DNA of 18,407 bases from an uncultured Ruminococcus sp. (GCA_902803035.1 CADCON010000133.1:1-18407); one strand, 5' to 3'. Numbered from the stretch's first letter, positions 1-7,124 are shown. The notes: generated by a model from the sequence alone, not told the origin. Made by a program: numbers and translations.

Positions 1-10
1 ATAAAGCCCA

Positions 11-56
11 CAAAAGCAATCAGGAATCCGCTGGCCGGTTATCCCGATTGCTTTTG
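11..56 (-). terminator. Rho-independent terminator of uppP
   Basis: The arms at 11-25 and 42-56 are inverted repeats. Read on the minus strand they form a 15-bp stem (CAAAAGCAATCGGGA with its partner) containing one G-U pair, which would be an A-C mismatch if read on the plus strand. The stem ends in TTTTG just after the uppP stop codon, so it fits termination of the minus-strand uppP transcript. The U-tract is short, about four. Confidence 0.7.
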
Positions 57-67
57 ATCCTGTCATC

Positions 68-1027
68 TCAGCTGCCGAAGGAGAATCTCACGCCGGCAAT
101 GCTTTCTATTGTTGCCATTACGATGACTATCACGCCCAGAATAAGGCAGTAGTAGCCGAAATAGTGGAATTTATCATTGGAAACAATCCACTTCAGGAAT
201 TTGATGGCAAGAACGCCGACAACCGCCGATACAACCACGCCGACAAGAATAGCCGCAATCGTGGAGCCGCTCACGGCAGACCATTCGGTGTCCTTGATTT
301 CCAGAAGGTTAGCCGCCAGAACCGCCGGAATGCCCATGATGAAGGAAAATTCCAGCGCGGTGTTCTTTTCGGCTCCGGTCAGCATACCCATGGTGGTGGT
401 GGTGCCGGAACGGCTGATGCCGGGCATGGCGGCGATACACTGACCAAGACCCATGGCACAGGCGTTTCTCATGGTGAGCAGGCCTTCCTTCTGCTTGGGA
501 ACATTGCCGATGCGCACTTCGAACACCGTCGCAAACAGAATCAGAATGCCTGTGAAGGTGAAGAAAATACCCTCCGCCATAATGTCGGAATCGTTGGAGA
601 AATACTCAGACAGATCGGAGAGCTTCCTGACAGGCTCACCGTCGGCTAATTCCAGCCCCAGCCAGCCGAACACAGGCAGGAAAAGCAGAATCGCAAAAGC
701 GGACGCGACCACAACGAACACGACCATTCTGCGTTCCTTGTTCATCTTGTCGAGTTTCCACTCGAATTTACCGGTGAAGATTTCCCTGCACATTCCGAAG
801 AATTCCAGAATCATCTTCCAGATGACCTTCCAATACACGATGAAAACCGCCAGCAGCGTGCCGAAGTGCAGGAAGAGCGACAGCGCCTGATTGCCCACGT
901 CGGCATTCCCGCTCGCAGTGGAAGGCAGAATGTGCTGGGCCAGCGACAGATGACCGCTGCTCGACACAGGAAGGAATTCGGTCAGTCCCTGAATGATTCC
1001 CTGAATGATGGCTTCCCAGATACTCAT
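68..1027 (-). CDS. uppP: Undecaprenyl-diphosphate phosphatase (UppP/BacA family)
   Basis: Integral membrane enzyme that dephosphorylates undecaprenyl diphosphate to recycle the lipid carrier used for peptidoglycan and wall polymers; the family is also linked to bacitracin resistance. The two family signatures are present: EFLPVSSSGHL at residues 17-27 and PGISRSGTT at 202-210, plus LHFGT at 53-57. The rest is strongly hydrophobic with many membrane helices. At 319 residues it is somewhat longer than the usual 260-290; the extra length appears to lie in the charged stretch around residues 127-150, between hydrophobic segments. The ATG start is supported by AGAGG about 10 bases upstream. It lies 84 bases downstream of the protease gene in the same orientation and is followed by a terminator, so it is the last gene of its unit. 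Confidence 0.95.
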   Translation of the reverse strand: MSIWEAIIQGIIQGLTEFLPVSSSGHLSLAQHILPSTASGNADVGNQALSLFLHFGTLLAVFIVYWKVIWKMILEFFGMCREIFTGKFEWKLDKMNKERRMVVFVVVASAFAILLFLPVFGWLGLELADGEPVRKLSDLSEYFSNDSDIMAEGIFFTFTGILILFATVFEVRIGNVPKQKEGLLTMRNACAMGLGQCIAAMPGISRSGTTTTMGMLTGAEKNTALEFSFIMGIPAVLAANLLEIKDTEWSAVSGSTIAAILVGVVVSAVVGVLAIKFLKWIVSNDKFHYFGYYCLILGVIVIVMATIESIAGVRFSFGS

Positions 1028-1077
1028 AATTATGTACCTCTTTCTCTCAGAATGGTTTATTGATGACTGTATGTAAG

Positions 1078-1100
1078 CCGGAGGTTTATGACTCCTCCGG
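1078..1100 (-). other. Intergenic hairpin between the ClpP-like gene and uppP
   Basis: CCGGAGG (1078-1084) and CCTCCGG (1094-1100) form a 7-bp GC-rich stem with a 9-base loop just after the stop codon of the protease gene. No U-run follows on either strand, so it is more likely a processing or attenuation structure, or a weak terminator, than a full intrinsic terminator. Confidence 0.4.
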
Positions 1101-1111
1101 TCATATCAGGA

Positions 1112-1843
1112 TTAAGACCCGTTCTTTCCCTGCTCAATCAGCGCGTAAAGGCAGGAAATGGCGTCGCTGAGCGAACCCAGCTCATCTATCAGCCCTTCCC
1201 TGACCGCCCTGTCGCCGTCAAGCACCGTGCCGATGTCCATCACAAGCTCGCCCGTCTGTCGTGAAAGCTCATTGAAACGCGCGGCGGTCATGCGGGAATT
1301 GGATTCCACAAAGCGGCTGATGCGCTCCTGCATTTTTTCAAAATAGGTCATGGTCTGCGGCACGCCCAGAACCAGCCCGCTCATTCGTACGGGGTGAATG
1401 GTCATGGTGGCGGAAGGCACGATAAACGACCGCCTGGCCGACACCGCCAGCGGAACGCCGATGGAATGCCCGCCGCCCAGGACAAGCGAAACAGTGGGGG
1501 TTTTCATGCCGGCGATCAGTTCCGCGAGAGCAAGCCCCGCTTCGACATCTCCTCCCACCGTATTGAGTAGGATAATCAGTCCCTCGATGTCGGTTGCTTC
1601 CTCGACGGCGACGAGCTGCGGCATGATGTGTTCGTACTTGGTGGTCTTGGCGGGAGCGGGAAGCTCCTGATGCCCTTCGATCTGCCCTATGACGGATAGA
1701 CAGTGAATCACGTGTTTTCCTTTGGCCGAGGTAATGGATCCCGTCTGCTCGATCTGATTTTGCTCTTTAGAAGCGCATTCTTTTTCTTCGTCCGTGCGTT
1801 TTTCAGTGCCGTCTTCAAAAAGCTCCTTCATATCAGCCAGCAT
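1112..1843 (-). CDS. ClpP-family serine protease, TepA/YmfB-like
   Basis: About 243 residues. The C-terminal 190 have the ClpP/crotonase-like serine protease fold signatures: a glycine-rich loop LLNTVGGDVEAGLAL (about residues 92-106), the nucleophile motif GGGHSIGVPLA with Ser127, and the catalytic His in MTIHPVRMSG (His150). A likely Asp is in LVMDIG (Asp203), before the VREGLIDELG ending that resembles ClpP's YGLID. The family includes Bacillus TepA/YmfB, described as translocation-enhancing; the substrate is unknown. The first 40 residues are charged and low in complexity, with no signal peptide, so it is probably cytosolic. The start is uncertain: the only SD-like sequence (AGAAGGG) is nearly touching ATG 1843, and ATG 1831 is the alternative. 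A good promoter lies 75-105 bases upstream. uppP follows in the same direction. Confidence 0.82.
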   Translation of the reverse strand: MLADMKELFEDGTEKRTDEEKECASKEQNQIEQTGSITSAKGKHVIHCLSVIGQIEGHQELPAPAKTTKYEHIMPQLVAVEEATDIEGLIILLNTVGGDVEAGLALAELIAGMKTPTVSLVLGGGHSIGVPLAVSARRSFIVPSATMTIHPVRMSGLVLGVPQTMTYFEKMQERISRFVESNSRMTAARFNELSRQTGELVMDIGTVLDGDRAVREGLIDELGSLSDAISCLYALIEQGKNGS

Positions 1844-1918
1844 CACCCTTCTGAATATAATATAATGCGGATTCCGCTCTTTATAGTATGGGAAGGATGA
1901 AGAAATTTATACCACGTT

Positions 1919-1947
1919 ATTATATCATACTTTCATTGGCAATTCAA
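1919..1947 (-). promoter_or_regulatory. Sigma-A promoter of the ClpP-like gene
   Basis: On the minus strand: -35 TTGAAT (1942-1947), 17-base spacer, perfect -10 TATAAT (1919-1924), with an extended -10 TGA directly before it. It points to the protease gene about 75 bases downstream. The leader holds a small perfect palindrome GCGGATTCCGC (1867-1877) of unknown meaning. Confidence 0.7.
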
Positions 1948-1983
1948 CCACAAATCATAAATATTTTTTCTTTTCTCACCAAA

Positions 1984-2014
1984 AACAGCGTTCACATCGG
2001 GCGTGAACGCTGTT
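1984..2014 (-). terminator. Rho-independent terminator of the small membrane-protein gene
   Basis: Perfect 12-bp inverted repeat: AACAGCGTTCAC (1984-1995) and GTGAACGCTGTT (2003-2014) with a 7-base loop. On the minus strand it runs into TTTTTGG, 13 bases after the stop codon of the 62-residue gene. A textbook intrinsic terminator. Confidence 0.88.
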
Positions 2015-2027
2015 CTGAAATGACAGA

Positions 2028-2213
2028 TTAAAGGATAATGAGCAATAAGCCCATAAGAAGCGATACAAACGTAAGAATGGTAAGCTCCACGATATTATCC
2101 CGCAGGAAAGCAGGCTTCTTCAGTCCGAAAAAATGAAAACAGCCTATGATCGCGAGAATTGCGATACAGATAACAAGCATTGTCGCGCCAATGATCGGTT
2201 TCAGCGTATTCAC
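2028..2213 (-). CDS. Small two-helix membrane protein of unknown function
   Basis: About 61 residues, not recognised as a named family. It consists of a hydrophobic segment (roughly residues 6-29), a short polar loop with KKPAFLRDN, and a second hydrophobic segment running to the C-terminus (LLMGLLLIIL). This predicts a small inner-membrane hairpin protein. I prefer the GTG start at 2213, because GAGGTG lies 8 bases upstream; the in-frame GTG at 2222 would have the SD sequence overlapping it. It has its own -10-like TATAAT upstream and a strong terminator directly downstream, which argues for a real independently transcribed gene rather than a chance ORF. It sits between metH and the ClpP-like gene, with no functional hint from either. 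Possible roles (membrane stress peptide, toxin-like peptide, accessory subunit) cannot be told apart from sequence. Confidence 0.6.
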   Translation of the reverse strand: MNTLKPIIGATMLVICIAILAIIGCFHFFGLKKPAFLRDNIVELTILTFVSLLMGLLLIIL

Positions 2214-2250
2214 ATTTCTCACACCTCACTTTACCATTCATCAATTTACT

Positions 2251-2279
2251 ATTATAGAGCCAGAATGTTATGATTGCGT
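2251..2279 (-). promoter_or_regulatory. Possible promoter of the small membrane-protein gene
   Basis: Perfect -10 TATAAT on the minus strand (2251-2256), 37 bases before the preferred GTG start. The -35 position at 17 bases (2274-2279, ACGCAA) is a poor match and no TG extension is present, so activity may need an activator or another sigma factor. Confidence 0.35.
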
Positions 2280-2317
2280 GAACAAAGAGTGATAATTGTT
2301 TATAGTCTGAAAAAACA

Positions 2318-4714
2318 TCATCGGTTATCGAATAATTCCTGACAATATCTCACCGAAGCCATCGCGTCACGGCAATACGCGTCCGCCCCGATCTGCATAG
2401 CGTAGTCCTCCGTCAGCACCGCGCCGCCGACGAATATCTTCACATCGGGAACATGGTCGCGCAGCAGCCGGATGGTTTCCTCCATGCGAACCACGGTCGT
2501 GGTCATGAGCGCGCTGAGGCCGACCGCCTTAACATTGTATTTCAGCACGTTGTCCAGAATGGTTTCGGCAGGAACGTCCCTTCCGAGGTCGATGACCTCA
2601 AAGCGGTAATTCTCCAGCAGCACCTTCACGATATTCTTGCCGATATCGTGAATATCGTCCTTGACCGTGGCGAGAATGACCCGCCCGATCTTTTCATCGG
2701 AACCGGAGCCGGCGAGCACCTCCTTCAGCACCTCAAACGACGCTTTCGCCGCTTCGGCACTCATGAGAAGCTGTGGAAGGAACACTGTCCCCTTTTCAAA
2801 TCCGTCCCCCACCTCATTGAGAGCGGGAATCAGCTCGTTCCGGATGATTTCCATGGGATCGTCGGGCTTGTCAGCCGTCAGCCTCCCCCGGACCGCGGAC
2901 GCCGCCGCTTCACTCATTCCGGCAATAATGGCGGATTTCAGGGTCATTGACATCGTAGCGGGGGCCGGCGCGGCGTCCGCCGACGCACTGTACCTGGCGA
3001 TATAATCAGCGCAGGCGGGATCGAAACCGCAGAGCGCTCTGTAGGAATAATAGGAATTCATCATCGCTTCGGACTTGGGATTGATGATGGCGCAGTCCAG
3101 TCCCGCGCAGAGAGCGCAGGTGTAAAAGGCGGCATTCACAACCTCGCGCCGGGGCAGTCCGAATGAAATATTCGACACGCCCAGCGTCGTGCAGACCTGA
3201 AGCCCGCTTTTTACCCGCCGGAGTGTTTCCAGCGTCACATTGGCGGATTCCGGCTCTGCGCTTACGGTGAGCGTCAATCCGTCGATTACGATATCCTTGC
3301 GGGAAATACCATATTCAGCGGCTGTTGCAATGATCCTGCTTGCAATCGCCACGCGCCCTTCCGCTGTGGGCGGAATTCCTTCTTCATCCAGCGCGAGTCC
3401 CACCACCGTGCCACCGTATTTTTGCACCAGCGGGAACACCGCGCGCATGGATTCCTCCTTGCCGCTGACAGAATTGATGAGCGGCTTGCCGTTATAGCGG
3501 CGCATGGCTTTTTCCATTGCCTCCACACTGGAGGTGTCGATCTGAAGCGGAAGGTCAATCACCGCCTGAAGCCGCGTGACCGCCTTGACCAGCATTGACG
3601 GCTCGTCAATGCCGGGAATGCCGACATTCACGTCGAGAATATGCGCGCCCGCGTCCTGCTGTGATATGCCTTCCCCCAGAATATAGGAAATATCGTCGTT
3701 TCGAAGGGCTTCCTTGAAGCGTTTTTTGCCGGTGGGATTGATTCTCTCGCCGACAATGACGGGTTCCTTGCCGATCCGGACGGCGTGGGTGTAGGATGAC
3801 ACCATTGTAATGCCCTTGTCGGAAACCTGCCGCGCGGGAACATCGCGGCACAGATTGATCATCGCGCCGATATGCGCCGGCGTGGTTCCGCAGCATCCGC
3901 CCATCACGCTCAGTCCGAGATCCGCCGCCTTCCGCATGGAAGACGCGAATGCTTCCGGCGAAACATCAAACCATGTCGCGCCGTCCTTCTGCCGCGGCAG
4001 GCCTGCGTTGGGATTGAAAATCAGAGGCAGCGAGGATATTTCGGAAAACTGTCGGATGACAGGATACAGCTCGTCCGGGCCCAGTCCGCAGTTCAGACCG
4101 TACGCGTCCACCCGCAGCCCTTCCAGAAGCGCGGCGACCGCTTCGCAGTCCGCGCCCGTGAAGGTCTTGCCTGACGCGTCAAACGCGCAGGTGACAAACA
4201 CAGGCAGCGATGTGTTTTCTTTCGCAGCGAGAACCGCCGCTTTGACTTCATAGGTCGCTCCCATGGTTTCAATCAGAATGAGATTCGCGCCGGCTTTTTC
4301 CCCGCAGACAGCCATCTCGGAAAACAGCCCGTACGCCTCATCGAAACTGAGGTCGCCCATCGGCTCGATCAGCCTGCCGACCGGTCCCATATCCATGGCG
4401 ATGAATTTCTCCTGACAGCCCTCCGACTGCTCGCGCGCGGCATTCGCGCATTCCACAGCCGCCGAAATAACCTGCTCCACAGAATATCCGCTGCCGCGCA
4501 GCTTGCAGGCATTCGCGCCAAAGGTATTGACGGTGGCGATATGGCAGCCCGCGTCATAGTATTTTTTATGCACGGAGGTGATAAGACCGGGCGATGTGAT
4601 ATTCAGCAGTTCGGGAAGCTCGCCGGCCTTCAGACCGCTGCCCTGCAGCATGGTACCCATGGCGCCGTCAAAGAACAAAATTTTCTTTCCGAGAAGCTCT
4701 GTGATTTTCTTCAT
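2318..4714 (-). CDS. metH: Cobalamin-dependent methionine synthase without reactivation domain
   Basis: 798 residues. Transfers a methyl group from 5-methyl-tetrahydrofolate through cob(I)alamin to homocysteine. Domains in order: homocysteine-binding barrel (about 1-290), with zinc ligands Cys209 (LNCG) and Cys274-Cys275 (GGCCGT); pterin-binding barrel (about 315-570), with VIVGERINPTGKKRF and DVNVG; four-helix cap (about 590-670); and Rossmann B12-binding domain (about 675-798), with DIHDIG at 687-692, where His689 is the cobalt ligand. The SAM-dependent reactivation domain that ends E. coli MetH (about 1,227 residues) is absent and is encoded by the gene just upstream. Start: ATG 4714 has AGGTGA 7 bases upstream. 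A longer in-frame start at 4798 lies inside the preceding gene and lacks homology. The TGA stop is followed by a T6 run with only a weak hairpin, so termination is uncertain. Confidence 0.95.
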   Translation of the reverse strand: MKKITELLGKKILFFDGAMGTMLQGSGLKAGELPELLNITSPGLITSVHKKYYDAGCHIATVNTFGANACKLRGSGYSVEQVISAAVECANAAREQSEGCQEKFIAMDMGPVGRLIEPMGDLSFDEAYGLFSEMAVCGEKAGANLILIETMGATYEVKAAVLAAKENTSLPVFVTCAFDASGKTFTGADCEAVAALLEGLRVDAYGLNCGLGPDELYPVIRQFSEISSLPLIFNPNAGLPRQKDGATWFDVSPEAFASSMRKAADLGLSVMGGCCGTTPAHIGAMINLCRDVPARQVSDKGITMVSSYTHAVRIGKEPVIVGERINPTGKKRFKEALRNDDISYILGEGISQQDAGAHILDVNVGIPGIDEPSMLVKAVTRLQAVIDLPLQIDTSSVEAMEKAMRRYNGKPLINSVSGKEESMRAVFPLVQKYGGTVVGLALDEEGIPPTAEGRVAIASRIIATAAEYGISRKDIVIDGLTLTVSAEPESANVTLETLRRVKSGLQVCTTLGVSNISFGLPRREVVNAAFYTCALCAGLDCAIINPKSEAMMNSYYSYRALCGFDPACADYIARYSASADAAPAPATMSMTLKSAIIAGMSEAAASAVRGRLTADKPDDPMEIIRNELIPALNEVGDGFEKGTVFLPQLLMSAEAAKASFEVLKEVLAGSGSDEKIGRVILATVKDDIHDIGKNIVKVLLENYRFEVIDLGRDVPAETILDNVLKYNVKAVGLSALMTTTVVRMEETIRLLRDHVPDVKIFVGGAVLTEDYAMQIGADAYCRDAMASVRYCQELFDNR

Positions 4715-4752
4715 GGTGATTTCACCTGTCTTTATGTTTTCATCTCCGCCGT

Positions 4753-5439
4753 TCACGCGCGGCGGAAGGGGCAGCTGGTATTGGGGCATCCCGCGCATTT
4801 GCCGCTCGCGCAGCTTCCCTCCGCGCTGCCCCGTTCACGGGAAAGACCTATGACCGCGGTGACAGATTTCATGGGGGTCATCTGACCGCCACTGCTCACG
4901 GCTATACCGGCGTATTTATACGCGCCCAGCAGTTCAATGACGGTCTGCTGGCATTCCAGCGGAAAATCGCCGTAGCCCGGACTGAACCTCGGACGAAGGT
5001 AATATCCCGCTTGCGCATACGCGCCTTCAAGCGATTCGCATTGTACGTCGCAGTACAGCTCCGTCAGAGCAGCCGCCGCGCCCTGCAGAATCACCGCGCG
5101 GCTCATGCTGACGGCGGAGCATCTTCGTATCAGCGTATCCACTCCGCTTCCCAGCGTCGCCGCGAAAAGCACCGCCCTGTCACAGCCTTTTAGATGCTCC
5201 GCCAGCGACACGCTGCGGAATGTCAGACTGTCCAGCCGGCACAGTCCGTCCGAAGAAGAAAACGCGCATTCACGGGTGACGCGCTTCGGAGACGCGGCCT
5301 GCCCCACCTGATTCACGGCAAGAACGGCTTCTTCCACCCACTTGTCACCGCAGGCGTTCGCGTCGGGCACGCCCGAATAGCGCAGCACTTCGCCCGGATC
5401 GACGCCGCTGTACCATTTTCCCGGCGTTATTTCATGCAT
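4753..5439 (-). CDS. Methionine synthase reactivation-domain protein (stand-alone)
   Basis: 228 residues. Corresponds to the C-terminal SAM-binding activation domain of MetH, which reductively methylates oxidised cob(II)alamin back to the active form. Key signature: RFSPGYGDFPL (about residues 152-162), equivalent to the SAM-binding loop of E. coli MetH, followed by the GGQMTPMKSVTAVIG segment. The C-terminus carries four cysteines, C-x4-C-x2-C-x4-C, at about residues 210-223, which E. coli MetH lacks; they might bind a metal or a reducing cluster, but that is inference. I chose ATG 5439 (GGGAG about 10 bases upstream) over GTG 5463. The start overlaps the metF stop by 13 bases and the gene ends 38 bases before metH, so the three are probably co-translated. 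A 6-bp GC stem (4746-4765) spans the stop codon. Confidence 0.88.
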   Translation of the reverse strand: MHEITPGKWYSGVDPGEVLRYSGVPDANACGDKWVEEAVLAVNQVGQAASPKRVTRECAFSSSDGLCRLDSLTFRSVSLAEHLKGCDRAVLFAATLGSGVDTLIRRCSAVSMSRAVILQGAAAALTELYCDVQCESLEGAYAQAGYYLRPRFSPGYGDFPLECQQTVIELLGAYKYAGIAVSSGGQMTPMKSVTAVIGLSRERGSAEGSCASGKCAGCPNTSCPFRRA

Positions 5440-6308
5440 ATTCTGTCCGCTCCCACGATACACGACAGGTTGGACATGATCTTCTCCGCCACATCCGGCT
5501 TATTCATGGTGTAAAGATGGATGCCTTTCACGCCGTTGGCAATCAGGTCGATAATCTGCTCCGTCGCGTAGGCGATGCCCGCCTGCTTCATCGCGTCGGG
5601 ATGATCCCCGAATTTATCGGCAATCCGCCGGAAACGGGTGGGAAGCGTCGCTCCCGACAGCTTGCAGCTGCGGACGATCTGGGCGGAATTGGTCATGGGC
5701 ATGATGCCCGCGATGATAGGAACGTCAATTCCCTTCTTCAACGCGCGGAACATGAAACTGTAAAACGCCGTATTGTCAAAGAACATCTGCGTTGTGAGAA
5801 AATCAACGCCGCAGTCCACCTTCCATTTCAGGTGATCCAGATCGCGCTCCATGCTCTCGCATTCCACGTGTCCCTCCGGATAGCAGGCCGCGCCGATGCA
5901 GAAATCACCGTGCCGCTTGATTTCCGTCACAAGCTCGCTGGCATAGGTGAAATCGCGCGGTCTGTCCCTGTATTCATCGGGAATGTCGCCGCGCAGGGCG
6001 AGTATGTTTTCAATGCCGTACGCCTTGAGCTTTTCAATCGCTCCGGCCACCTCGGCGCGGTCGGAGGACGCGCAGGTGAGATGCGCCAGCGCGGTATTGC
6101 CGGTTTCGTTGATGTAACGCGCGATTTCAACCGTCTGACGGGACGTTCCGCCGCCCGCGCCGTATGTCACGCTCACAAAATCCGGATTCAGGTCGCAGAT
6201 TGCCTTTGCAACCGCCTTTGTCTTTTCTACATTCATGTAGCTCTTTGGCGGAAATATTTCGCAGGAGAAAACGGCCTGGTTTTCTCTGATAATGTCCTTG
6301 ATCTTCAT
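5427..6308 (-). CDS. metF: 5,10-methylenetetrahydrofolate reductase
   Basis: 293 residues, the normal length for bacterial MetF. It reduces methylene-tetrahydrofolate to 5-methyl-tetrahydrofolate, the methyl donor used by the MetH encoded two genes downstream. Flavoprotein TIM barrel: the N-terminal CEIFPPK holds the conserved Glu17 (equivalent to E. coli Glu28). SVTYGAGGGTSR, HLTCAS, ILALRGD and QMFFDN are recognisable family blocks, and IAGIMP lies near the end of the barrel. The ATG at 6308 has only a weak ribosome binding site. A better SD (AAAGGA) is positioned for an out-of-frame ATG 10 bases upstream, so translation may depend on coupling with maf, which ends 19 bases earlier. Confidence 0.94.
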   Translation of the reverse strand: MKIKDIIRENQAVFSCEIFPPKSYMNVEKTKAVAKAICDLNPDFVSVTYGAGGGTSRQTVEIARYINETGNTALAHLTCASSDRAEVAGAIEKLKAYGIENILALRGDIPDEYRDRPRDFTYASELVTEIKRHGDFCIGAACYPEGHVECESMERDLDHLKWKVDCGVDFLTTQMFFDNTAFYSFMFRALKKGIDVPIIAGIMPMTNSAQIVRSCKLSGATLPTRFRRIADKFGDHPDAMKQAGIAYATEQIIDLIANGVKGIHLYTMNKPDVAEKIMSNLSCIVGADRICMK

Positions 6309-6327
6309 GTTTTTCCATCACTTTCCT

Positions 6328-6891
6328 TTAATGCGCCTTGGGAAATTCCTGCATGAGTCTGCCTATCGGAAGTCCCATCACATTGTAATAATCGCCGATA
6401 ATGCCGCTGACGAATACCGCGCCGCCGCCCTGAATGGCGTATCCGCCGGCTTTGTCACTGTATTCGCCCGTCGCTATGTAATCCCTGATCTGCCTGTCGC
6501 TGAGCGGGTAAAAATGCACTTCCGTGCTTTCGACGAATTGATTGATCGTCAGGTCGCTGTTGACCAGCGATACGCCTGTGTAGACCGTATGCGTCCTGTC
6601 AGACAGGGCGGAAAGCATACGAAACGCGTCCTCCGCGTCCTTCGGTTTGCCGAAAATCTGACCGTCAAGACTCACGATCGTATCCGCGCCGATCACCACG
6701 CAGCCCTTGCATTGATCCAACGCCGCCACGGCAAGCGCTTTTCTCTCGCTCAGAATCAGCACCGCCAACGCGGGATTCACACCTACCGGAAGGCTTTCAT
6801 CCGACTCGCTTTTCACGACCTCAAATCTCAGACCTGTCAGCTCCAGAAGCTCTCTGCGCCTTGGTGAACCGGATGCCAGTATCAGTTTCAT
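6328..6891 (-). CDS. maf: Maf-family nucleotide pyrophosphatase
   Basis: 187 residues. Hydrolyses non-canonical or excess nucleoside triphosphates (dTTP/UTP-type in the YhdE-like branch) to monophosphates; the name comes from its effect on septum formation when overexpressed. Signatures: ASGSPRRRELL at residues 6-16 (phosphate-binding loop), VIGADTIVSLDG with catalytic Asp70, FGKPKD, DKAGGYAIQGGGAVFV at 146-161, and GDYYNVMGLP at 166-175. The reading frame is open further upstream to 7026, but ATG 6891 is the true start because the homology begins there and AGGAG lies 7 bases ahead. It follows the small Cys-protein gene by 10 bases and precedes metF by 19, so it is part of the same transcript. 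Confidence 0.94.
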   Translation of the reverse strand: MKLILASGSPRRRELLELTGLRFEVVKSESDESLPVGVNPALAVLILSERKALAVAALDQCKGCVVIGADTIVSLDGQIFGKPKDAEDAFRMLSALSDRTHTVYTGVSLVNSDLTINQFVESTEVHFYPLSDRQIRDYIATGEYSDKAGGYAIQGGGAVFVSGIIGDYYNVMGLPIGRLMQEFPKAH

Positions 6892-6901
6892 GTCAATTCT
6901 C

Positions 6902-7123
6902 CTAAATCTTAAAATCTTCGGGGTTGAATTCGGCGAGAAGCGGCTGGGACTTCGGCTCCCGCATGGTAGGCTCGTAGCGGAAGGAGCCGCAGGTGGAGGC
7001 GTCACCGGTATTCTTTCCCTTCTCACATATTATTGTACCGTTTTCCGCGCCGTTGTCAACACAATAAAGGCAATAAGTGCATGAGGGATTGATGTTTTTT
7101 CCGTACAGCTTCGAAAGATTCAT
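6902..7123 (-). CDS. Small four-cysteine protein, uncharacterised clostridial family
   Basis: 73 residues. The N-terminal half has Cys15, Cys18, Cys21, a fourth at residue 33 and a fifth at residue 45, laid out as PSCTYCLYC ... IICEKG ... STCGSFRYEP. The C-terminal half is basic and proline-containing and ends in LAEFNPEDFKI. From memory, short proteins with a Cys-x2-Cys head, an FRYDP-like centre and a P/F-x-x-EDF tail recur next to maf in clostridial genomes; no function is known to me. A zinc ribbon-like or Fe-S site is a reasonable guess. The ATG has AGGAG 11 bases upstream, inside the end of ylbJ, with a 1-base gap between the genes. The coding region also carries a strong promoter sequence. 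Confidence 0.75.
   Translation of the reverse strand: MNLSKLYGKNINPSCTYCLYCVDNGAENGTIICEKGKNTGDASTCGSFRYEPTMREPKSQPLLAEFNPEDFKI
7032..7059 (-). promoter_or_regulatory. Sigma-A promoter inside the Cys-protein gene, upstream of maf
   Basis: Minus strand: perfect -35 TTGACA (7054-7059), 16-base spacer, -10 TACAAT (7032-7037, 5 of 6). Transcription would begin near 7025, about 130 bases before the maf start codon, and would cover maf, metF, the reactivation gene and metH but not an intact Cys-protein gene. Confidence 0.55.
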
Positions 7124-7124
7124 T

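Noticed and set aside
1882..1890. CATACTATA on the minus strand, similar to a sigma-K or sigma-E -10 box
   Set aside because: No matching -35 at proper spacing, and a clear sigma-A promoter lies just upstream.
2311..2330. T6 run just after the metH stop codon as a terminator
   Set aside because: The only preceding hairpin (TCG/CGA around the last codons) has about 3-4 bp, too weak to call.
4715..4798. Upstream in-frame start that would extend MetH by 28 residues
   Set aside because: It lies inside the end of the reactivation gene and the added residues have no homology to MetH. ATG 4714 has AGGTGA at ideal spacing.
5517..6356. A 279-codon open frame on the plus strand
   Set aside because: Antisense to metF over its full length. 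It shows no recognisable motif and has shadow-frame composition.
6892..7026. N-terminal extension of Maf by 45 residues
   Set aside because: The extension is arginine- and proline-rich out-of-frame sequence of the Cys-protein gene. Maf homology and a good SD begin at ATG 6891.
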